NCBI GenBank assembly: GCA_026770615.1
Contig: MU631330.1
Span: 342,774-357,235, forward strand
Length of the DNA stretch: 14,462 bases
Direction of reading: 5' to 3'
Origin: Pavlovales sp. CCMP2436
Lineage: Eukaryota; Haptophyta; Pavlovophyceae; Pavlovales
Positions within the stretch are counted from its first letter, which is position 1. Each line of letters begins with the position of its first letter. This document shows, one piece after another, positions 1-7,700 of the stretch. The position numbers were made by a program, and so were the translations under genes. The notes under the pieces are model-generated. The model ran no database searches and was not told the DNA's origin. It saw nothing but the letters and a program-made list of their open reading frames with translations.

Positions 1-28
1 CCCCCCCTCCCCCCCCCACACACATCGC

Positions 29-470
29 TCACGTCCATTTATAGGTGCGTGTGCCCTGTCCGCCGCGGCCGCCGACCGCGACCAAGGCTTGCGCCCCGGT
101 CGGCATTGTGGCTGCGCCAGTTGTCGTCACGGTACGCGCCGTCCGCGTGCGCAGGGGCGTCCTCGGGCCCGTTTGCCGAGCGGCCGGTGCGCTGGAACCA
201 AGGTGTACCCCGGGCACCAGCGGCCGCGCGCGCAGTCTGCGTGTGCAGCGAGCGCGCGCGGGCAAGGATGAGCCTGGCGTGGCCGCGCGCCACGATCACT
301 CCGAGCTCCTTGCGCATGAGCCCGAGAAGCGTGTTGCGCGCCTGCATCGTCGTCGGCGCGCTGAGCTTGCCCATCCACGTCTCCGCACCCATGCCAGCGA
401 AGTTCTTGAGAAGGTTGTCGAGACTCTTTGACTGCAACCCGAAGCCGCCGGTCGCTATGCCGATGATATA
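29..470 (-). pseudogene. Truncated, frameshifted copy of PD-(D/E)XK-like repeat-family protein (C-terminal part)
   Basis: Read on the minus strand from about 470 down, this segment aligns with the C-terminal half of the protein at 12784-13650. Shared features are an I-G-x-x-x-G-x-F-G stretch, then DNL, a MGA, and QAR-x-TLL-x-x-MR-x-E-x-G followed by RGHA and ARA. The frame carrying this match runs to a TAA at 39-41. After a shared GAY motif the similarity continues better in another frame, ending with a TGA at 29-31, which suggests a frameshift. The N-terminal nuclease-like part is absent. Homology stops near 470, just before the repeat hairpin at 537-606, so an insertion or rearrangement probably cut it. 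It is most likely a dead fragment. A partial exon of a live gene is possible but less likely. Confidence 0.55.
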
Positions 471-536
471 TATAGGGCACAGATATTGCAGTTGCAGTGT
501 ACTGTGTATTGCTAATCGTGCACAACTTCCAGGACA

Positions 537-606
537 GCCAGACGCCAGCTTGAATCCCTATCAGGAATATTATTCATATTGATAGGGGTTCAAGCTGGCG
601 TCTGGC
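537..606. repeat. Hairpin built from two opposed copies of dispersed-repeat module B
   Basis: Two 27-bp arms (537-563 and 580-606) are inverted copies with one mismatch, separated by a 16-nt AT-rich loop. Each arm is the terminal part of a module found again at 7129-7212 (minus), 9948-10031 (plus) and 10651-10713 (plus). The left copy extends upstream to about 521. This looks like a head-to-head junction of two repeat ends, or a fold-back derivative. Confidence 0.75.
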
Positions 607-1065
607 GGTCTTATGACTACCCTACAAGTTGCATCATGAGGCCCCGAAATTATTGTGTATTTTCAGGACAGACCGACAGTCATCAGACGTAAGCGTTCGA
701 ATCAGTATGTATGGGGTCAATATATTGCCATTGGGCCATCTTGTCAGTTGCATGCGTTGTTGTGACTCGCGTCCTACTGCGTTGCCAGTACATCATCAGA
801 TTCGAAGAATCACAGGGGTCGAAATCCGAATTAGTGGCGCGATTCAGCACTGGGGAGGAGGAAAGTGGTGGCCGGGACGAAGAAGTAGACATTGATCACC
901 CCTGCGCGCTAAGTGTCGATAGCTGATGTCGAATAGAGCCCTCCTCGACGGTCGAAGCCCACCTCGTGTGCCTCTCAGGTGCCTCTAGGGTTGACAACAT
1001 ACTTACTTCGTGTAACTAATATTTCCGATTCTCAGCGTTCGGAAGCGAAAAGAAAGCCATGGTTC
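607..1065. other. No gene recognised
   Basis: Short ORFs in several frames have no recognisable motifs. A 17-nt stretch near 825-841 recurs inverted near 2124-2140, outside the fold-back element at 1066-2066, so the element or its target duplication may be larger than called. Confidence 0.4.
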
Positions 1066-2066
1066 CCGAAGTGGTGCCGCGGAGTTTGTTGCAGATTCGT
1101 GAATGGGGCGGTGCCCCCATTCACGAACCTGCAACTATTGATGGGTGCGAAAAAGGAAGTCCGAAATGTCAATTTTTCGCTGGTGGAGAGTGCGACGCCG
1201 ACACGGGCAGGATAGGTCAGAGAGACCCGTTTGACATTCAGAAAGAAGCTCGCCCGGTCCGGAACGACCTAGTACATCGCGCCTCGCAGCCAGACCTCCG
1301 TCCGCGCGCGTCTCGTGAAGATCCATCATGCTGCGCGAGCTCGGATCACAGGCACCACGCGCCTCAGAACACACTGCGCGGGACACCGAGGACAGGTCAA
1401 CGCGGGCTCGGCAGGCAACGGAGTCGCTGGGTGTGCGATATCAACGTTGTTTACATCGCGGTGTGCCGGCTCTAGTGCCACGTCGAGCACGCCTCTGGCT
1501 CCGACATGGCGACATACGGCCTGCGGTCCGAGCTGCGTCTCCACGGGCGAGCAAATAGGCCTTGCGCGACCTCTTGGCGTAGCCGTAGACATGCTAGATG
1601 GGGCATCGAAGCTGTTGCTCGGGGATATCGTACGGCTTTAACATGGTGCCATAGCTCATCCCTCGCCTGCCGAGCCCGCGTTGACCTACCCTCGGTGTCC
1701 GCGCACTATGGCCTGAACGCGTGTGGAGCCCAGAATCCGAGCTCGCGCAGCATGAAGGATCTTCACGAGACGCGCGCGGACGGAGGTCTGCCTACGAGGC
1801 GCAATGTACTAAGTCGTTCCGGACCGGGCGAGCTTCTTTCCGCATGTCAAACGGGTCTCTCTGACATATCCTGCCCGTGTCGGCGTCGCGCTCCGCCCAC
1901 AGCGGGTGGCAGCCATTTCGTTCGGAGGCGAAAAGAAAGTCATGCTTCCCGACGTGGCGCCGTGGAGTTTGTTGCAGATTCGTGAATGGGGCAGTTTGTT
2001 GCAGATTCGTGAGTGGGGCACCGCCCCATTCACGAATCTGCAACAAACTCCGCAGCACCACATCCG
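1066..2066. mobile_element. Fold-back type element with long terminal inverted repeats
   Basis: The left arm (about 1066-1421) is repeated in inverted orientation as the right arm (about 1661-2066), around a unique centre of about 240 bp (1422-1660). The arms match over long stretches, for example 1190-1345 against 1735-1895. Each arm carries a subterminal palindrome: 1088-1108 with 1115-1135, and about 1993-2049. The right arm holds an extra partial copy of the palindrome at 1967-1991. Open frames run through both arms, but most differences between them change amino acids, so I see no sign of selection on a protein. No transposase is visible, which fits a non-autonomous fold-back or long-TIR element. 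The exact ends and target-site duplication were not resolved. Confidence 0.7.
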
Positions 2067-2342
2067 GTTCCTGAGTTGCTCCGGAGGATTTTCACCGGAC
2101 TTTTTTCGAATTTCCCCCGTATTGGCCACTAATTCGGATTTTTTGACCTACAATCCTTCACGCATCACTGTTCAAAAGCGTAATAATACCAGCCAGTTTG
2201 CATGTCAAGGGCATTCTAAATCTAAAGGTGCGCCAAGTCCGGCATTAGACGCGGCATCAAGGCACTAGATGCGGCATCAAGACTTGCGTGAAGCGCGGCG
2301 GTGGATGAGCCACAAAGCGTGTATGAGCCAGGCGCTTTACGG
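2067..2342. other. No gene recognised
   Basis: Intermediate-GC sequence after the fold-back element. It has a short direct repeat near 2246-2282 (two gcggcatcaag copies about 20 bp apart) and no supported coding region. Confidence 0.4.
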
Positions 2343-2640
2343 TCATCGCGCCACCGCGCGTGCGGCGCGTCGACGATGTTGGTTGTGGGGGCGCTTGCTC
2401 TTCACGATGACCCCGCTCCTCTTCGAGTGGGGGGAGGCGACGCACGTGGTTGCCACGGAAAGCAAGTCCTGGACGATAGGGTTGACCGACTTGAGCTCCT
2501 TCTGAAGGTCGCGGGGCAGCTCGGCCGCGCGCTGGCACGCCGCAGCGTCGCCGTGGCTCAGCGTCGCGGTGCAGCCGGTGAGCAGGAGACCAAGACGGAC
2601 GGCGACCTCGCGCTCAGCGCTCGTAGATCTCTGCGCGAAT
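2343..2640 (-). CDS. Candidate exon of an unrecognised, possibly secreted protein
   Basis: On the minus strand an open frame without an ATG ends at a TGA (2343-2345). Near its middle it reads like a real protein: a hydrophobic LGLLLTG stretch, then a Cys-containing helix-like segment with ELPRDLQKELKSV, and VQDLLSVATTCV. The other two frames of this strand are also partly open, so the call is weak. A signal peptide on the same strand at 2906-3052 could be its first exon, but I could not fix the splice sites. No family was recognised. It may instead be chance coding in GC-rich DNA. Confidence 0.3.
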
Positions 2641-2769
2641 CTCTTTCTTTGAAGAGCTTGATGACTGCGGCTGGGTGCCGCCGAAGAGCTTGATGATTGG
2701 TGGCGGCTCAGGCCAATCCTCAGGCGCGAGGAGCGAGCGGCACGCCCGACCGGCCGCGGTGGGCCACGC

Positions 2770-3000
2770 GAACGGCTGGAGCAAGACGCGCGCGAGGAGG
2801 AAGCGGTTCACGGGGCCCAGGCTCGCGCGACGCCTCGTCCGCGCCCACTCAGCGAGGAGCAAGACGCACGCAAGGAGCGCGCGGCTCACCCCGCGCGGTC
2901 CAGGCTCATGCGCCCCGCCGTGGGTAGATCCGCGCCCGCTCGACGAGGAGGAAGACGCGCGCGAGGAGCGCGCGGCTCACGCGATCCAAGCTCACGCGTC
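2770..3000. repeat. Three degenerate tandem units of about 76-91 bp
   Basis: A segment rich in gaggagcaagacgc followed by aggagcgcgcggctcac occurs near 2778, 2854 and 2945. The units are diverged and keep different reading frames on the minus strand, so they are not an in-frame protein repeat. Confidence 0.55.
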
Positions 3001-3052
3001 CCGCCGTAGTTTGCGCCGCCACGACGAGCGCGAGCACGAGAAATGCCAGCAT
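2906..3052 (-). CDS. Short ORF with signal peptide, possible first exon of a secreted protein
   Basis: An ATG at 3052-3050 opens a 48-residue frame. It begins with MLAFLVLALVVAAQTTAG, a typical hydrophobic signal peptide with small residues at a likely cleavage site. The rest is basic and derives from the local tandem repeat, so the true exon may end soon after the signal sequence. GTGAGC donor-like sites lie just downstream in the minus direction. An AT-rich patch at 3141-3168 (TTTTTAAATT on the minus strand) could be its core promoter. A different upstream ATG near 3122 opens another frame and gives no signal peptide. The product is unknown. Confidence 0.35.
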   Translation of the reverse strand: MLAFLVLALVVAAQTTAGRVSLDRVSRALLARVFLLVERARIYPRRGA

Positions 3053-3915
3053 CTTTTTCCGAGCTCCGCTTGAAGCTCCGCTTGAATCCCGAGCCCGTTT
3101 GAATCTGCTCGTCGGCACTCATCCGTGGCGTACCGCGCCCAATTTAAAAAGCACTACGTTATTTAGAGAGATTACTGCGGCCTCGAGCGCAGCCTCGCAC
3201 ACTGCCCGCAGTCCCGCAAACGCTAATCAACAGCACGGTCGACTAGATTGACGGTACGGCCAACGCTGCCCACGGAGCTCTCACACGGAGGGCGGATTGC
3301 CGTTCCGGCCGCGAGCGCCGGGCGGATTGCCGTTCCGGCCGCGAGCGCCGGGCGGACCCCGCGCGCAGGCCGTCCCAGGCGCATGCCCGCGTCCGCCTGG
3401 GCGGCGCCCGCGGCGTGGGCTGCAAGCGCGACGGCCGGCGAGCTCCTCGAGGACATCGCCGTCCTCTCGATCCACGAAGCTCGTCGTCGCCACCGCCTGG
3501 GCCCGGACGCCGCCCATCACTCGCCGCGGGCGTTGCTGCTCGGCATTTCGCGCCCGACGCCTTCGCCGACTCGCCGGCCGCCTCGAGCGCCGAGCGCAGG
3601 CGCGCGGCCCGGCCCGCTCAGAAGCAGTCGCCGGCCCACCTCCGTCATCGGAGCTCGAAGGCAGCACCATGGGCCGGCGAGGTGTTGTTGCCGGACGCAG
3701 CACCCGTGGTCTCGTGTGCGGGTCTCGAGTGCGGCCTTCTAGCCGCCTGCTCGCAAACCCGTACACGCCCGCAAGCGGCTCCGCCTCGAGCGCGAGCCCA
3801 GTCAGAGGCCTTCAAGTTGTGGCCCCGTGACGATGGAGGCGTTCACGTCGCGGGCCGTGCGCGAGCAATCGAGCTTGATGTGGAGGAGTACCCGAGGGTT
3901 CGCCGCCGGATTACC
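3053..3915. other. GC-rich region without a supported gene
   Basis: All frames are largely open because of base composition, on both strands. I found no domain, no start context and no splice structure that singles out one frame. It holds the 30-bp tandem duplication at 3291-3350. Confidence 0.4.
3291..3350. repeat. Perfect 30-bp tandem duplication
   Basis: The 30-nt unit at 3291-3320 is repeated exactly at 3321-3350, and six bases of a third copy follow. Confidence 0.9.
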
Positions 3916-3998
3916 ATGGCGGACGCTCACCCGGAGGCCTTCTCACCTCACCAGAGCTGCCCGGAGACGGCCGGGTCGGCCGCTGAAGCGGGTGGCGA

Positions 3999-4040
3999 CT
4001 TAAAGAATTTATTCTTTTTTTATTCGGAAGGTAAATCCCG
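3999..4040 (+). promoter_or_regulatory. AT-rich tract before the glycosylase gene, possible core promoter or 5' UTR
   Basis: A sharply AT-rich stretch (aaagaatttattctttttt) sits in very GC-rich DNA about 80-115 bp upstream of the chosen ATG at 4117. The placement suits a promoter or transcript leader. The frame of exon 1 stays open through it, so a longer N-terminus starting at 3916 cannot be excluded. Confidence 0.3.
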
Positions 4041-4116
4041 GGAACCGGTGGCTGCGCCAAGCCCGAAGTTGCCGGGTTCAACTGAAACGCGCGCTTCTCG
4101 CGAGGCAAGCGACGCC

Positions 4117-4716
4117 ATGGCATACGACCTGAGCGAATACGAGCGCCAGCGCCTCGAGCACATCAAGCGCAACCACGAGATGCTGGTTCGCCTCGGTCTC
4201 GCCTCTGCCGACGCCCCGCCCACCTCTGGCGGCGGCGGCAAGGCGGCCCCTGCGCGACCCAAGGGCCCGCGCCGCCGCACCGTCGCGGCGATCGCGCCGG
4301 AGTCGCTTCGTCGGAGCGGGCGCAATCGCGGCGCGACAGCCGAGTATGGTAGCGAGACGATTGACCAACACGGCGAGGAACTCGACCGTAAGGCCGCCAA
4401 GCGTGCGCGGCCAGACCGCGCGTCTGACGACGGCAGCGGCGCGGACGAGGAGGTGATGATGCGCGAGGTGCTCGAGAGCACCACGGCATTCCTCCGCGAG
4501 TCGCGCCTGGTGCTGCTCCAGTTTGTCTCCTCGGACGACGGCGAGGCGCCCGCGGACGCACTCGGCTGGCGGGAGGAGGCCACCAAGCGCTGGGGGGAGC
4601 TTGCAGGCGCTGCTGCGCCCAAGTCTGGGGGCGGCTCGGCCGGGCGCGACTGGGAAAAGTTTGTGCGCTCGCGGCTGTCAACGCCGCCGCCTCTCAGCCC
4701 GCACGACCTTTTGCAG
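4117..4716 (+). CDS. Glycosylase exon 1 (residues 1-200)
   Basis: It encodes the WDR76-like motif, a basic and low-complexity linker, an acidic helical segment (residues 108-140) and the start of the catalytic domain (HDLLQ). It ends in phase 0 at CAG before a gtgcgg donor. Confidence 0.8.
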
Positions 4717-7700
4717 GTGCGGTATTTGATGTGCTGTGCTGTGTTTTGTATGCCGGTCTCCGGTGTCCGAGCTCTCAAACAGCCGTAGGCACTTGTGCCG
4801 TACAGATATTTACGTACGTCAGGTCTTGGGAGATGCCCCTTCCTTGGTCGCAAGACCACACGAGCTGCTGCGTGTACCTTCACTGCCCGCTGTCCTCTAG
4901 CACCCACTGTCTGCACCACATTGCCTGCACCCACTGTCTGCAACCACTGCCTGTACACACTGTCTGCACCCACTGCCTGTACCCACTGCCTGTACCCACT
5001 GCCTGCACCCACTACCTGCACCCACTGCCTGTACCCACTGCCTGCGGACTGGCTGACTGGCTGGCTGGCTGACTAGCTGGCTGACTGGCTGAGCTCGCAC
5101 GGTCTGCTGCGGGTGCATGCTATATATTAAAACAGATAATATTTATTGAGTGTAGATTATATGAAGATGAATATGAATATATGGAGTCTGTAAGAGCGGC
5201 CTGCTGCGGGTACGTTTTTTAAGAATAGCTCTTTTCATCATAGTTGTATGTCATGCCCGTACGCCTTCGGGCTGCAAGTCGAGGGACGTTTAAAGAACTA
5301 TTACAAAAAAAGCGCATCTGCAATTCAAATTGAGCGCGACAATCGAGCAAATTTTTTCCTCGGCTTACCCCCTCCCTCCTCCCTCCCCCTGCTCTCTCTC
5401 CCCCCCCCACTGTCCTGCAGGAATATTACGCGCACGACCCGTGGCAACTGCTGTGCGTGTGCGTGCTCATGAGTCGCGTTTCTTCGTGGGACACCAAGCA
5501 TCGGTGTGTGACTCCCCCCCCGCCCCCGCCCCCTCGGTGTGTGACTGCCCCCCCACCCCAATTCCCCTCATTGACCGACTGACTGCTCCCCCCTCCCACT
5601 CCCACTCCCCGCCGCTGGGGCATCAAGCAACGGTGTGTGCTTGATCCTTGTTACGACTGCAACCCCCCCTTCCCTCCCCCCCCATTGTCCCGACATCATA
5701 TCCGTAGAATACAAGAAGGTGCATTTCGGCCTTATTCGTAAAGTACGCACCTTGCCATCAGATTCTTATTTACTATTATTATTATTACCACTACTACTAT
5801 AACTATTACTATTACTCTATTCTTTTGCAGAACGGTGCATTTCTCGAGAAGTGCGCTCTCCTCGTTCCATCCTCATATTTGTCACATCTCTCATTCGTTC
5901 ACCTCTATCACCACCCCTGCTGCCAGGACTAATGTCTGACGTCGACCAAGCCTGTGAGTGAACACCACCTGTTGAACCATGCTGAGCCGCTAATAATACA
6001 ATAGGTGCATTTCGGGATTTTTTTTAAATGCCACGCTCTCCTCGTTCCATCCTCATATTTTTTTTTGGATCACACGGAGAATGTCAACCTCGTTCCCTCG
6101 CACTATTTCTCATATTTCTCATCTGTACATACAAAGGTGCATTTCGGGATTTTTCGAGGAGTACACCACGCCTTCCTTGTTCGCGAGCTCCGTCGTGAAC
6201 ACAGGTATATTTATAATTTATTCCGCTCGAGACCCCTCATTGTCGTCGGTTCATAACAACGTCACACCGGAGAGTGAACCCGCCGTGCCAGCAGGTACTT
6301 CCAGCTGCATCCATTCAGCTGTAGGGCCATCACTGATATTCTATTTGAATTTTTATTTATTCAAATTATTATGAGTATGTGATTATGATTGTTAAGATTT
6401 CTATGATCTAATAGTCAGTAGATTCAATCTAGCGAGCCCTGTGGTCAACGCTGGTGAAGCGACCCAACCCCCCTCCTTTACTAAAATAATCATAATCATA
6501 ATCATATTTATAATACTGATTACAATGATAAAATCACCCCCCCCCTCCTCCCCTCTCCCGTACGTAGGCGAGACGGCTGAGCATAAATCTGATATATTCC
6601 GCTCCGATGAATAGTATTCTTTTATATAGATAAAGATAAAGGGGCTCTAGCTGGCGGTGTGACAAATCGTCATTTCTTTAAAAAAAAAAATAGCTGAACT
6701 CCGGTCGTCATGTTGAGTGTCAGGTGATCGGTGCAACAAGCTGAGGCCGGGGTCGCGGAAGGGCGGAGAAGAGGGGCACAATATTGAGCTTGGGGATAAT
6801 GAGCCTGGCTCGTGTTCCCTGGCGACCCGTATTAAACGGTATGGTAACGGGAACCGGTCCCCTGCCGGGCCCGGTTCGGATTACTGGGTCAAGGCCGGCC
6901 CCGTGGCGGCGCACCCGTCGTGTAGCTTCGTTGCCAGGCCCACCAAATCTTAATTTGCCAAAGAGTCCGCTCGCCCTGTCCTCTCATCCCCAAGCTGGTC
7001 TCTCTTTTACGTGAATGAAGGGGGGTGTGACAGAAGGGGGGTTCTGGCTGGCGGTGTGACACATCATGAAGCTGATCTTGGCGCTCCGACGCAGGCTCCG
7101 ACGCGCTACGTCTCTCTCTATTATATTACTGATAGGGATTCAAGCTGGCGTCTGACTGTCCTAGAAGCTGTGCTGGTCTGAGCGCTGCGTCACCCATTGC
7201 CTGCTGCGTGCCTTGGTCGGCTGCGCTGGCTTGGGCGCCACCGCGCGTGCCGATGGATCTCCGGTAGTGTGCCCGGGCAAGGGCTTTTAGGGAAATGATC
7301 TGCTGATTGCTGTTTGCGTGTACCCACGCTGGGCGGCGATCAGGGCCAGCGCGCTGATCTCACTTCTATATCAATGTTGGGGAATTCTGGTTTGCGGGGT
7401 GTCAAGTTCAAGTCAAGCTGATCTTAGCGCTCCGACGCAGGCTCCGACGCGCTATATACTGTAGCGCGTTGGAAGGTCAAAATATATCGCGCATGTGACC
7501 TTCCGTCACATATTTTGGCATGACTGCTGCGTCTCGCTTTGAAATCACATTTAAAATATTTGTATCAGGCGAGACGGCGGAGCTGCGCGCGCTCATCAAC
7601 TCACTGGGGCTGTTTGACGAGAGGTGTGGGAAAAGCTTAATTTGGATTCATTAATATTTGGATTCTTATGTAATTATAATCGTATGTATATTGTTGTTGA

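Larger units (their letters stand above)
6205..7568 (+). other. Intron 3, invaded by dispersed repeats
   Basis: The 1364-nt intron includes an echo of the exon 4 start (6566-6582, 16 of 17 bases), a GC-rich island (6717-7000) and minus-oriented repeat copies at 6641-6735, 7014-7212 and 7401-7455. The GC-rich parts contrast with the AT-rich remainder, as expected of insertions. Confidence 0.7.

Noticed and set aside
1059..1985. Several ORFs over 80 codons in the fold-back element
   Set aside because: They lie in the inverted arms, and most arm differences change amino acids. No domain or start context supports them.
3281..3766. Arg/Pro-rich minus-strand ORF of 161 codons
   Set aside because: All frames in this GC-rich stretch are open, and the protein is low-complexity with a 10-residue repeat from the DNA duplication.
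3415..4116. Long upstream extension of exon 1 in the same frame
   Set aside because: The frame is open, but it is composition-driven, crosses an AT-rich tract and shows no motif. The conserved motif begins just after the ATG at 4117.
4020..5021. Minus-strand ORF of 333 codons
   Set aside because: It is the shadow of exon 1 plus translated minisatellite sequence; the plus strand is the coding one.
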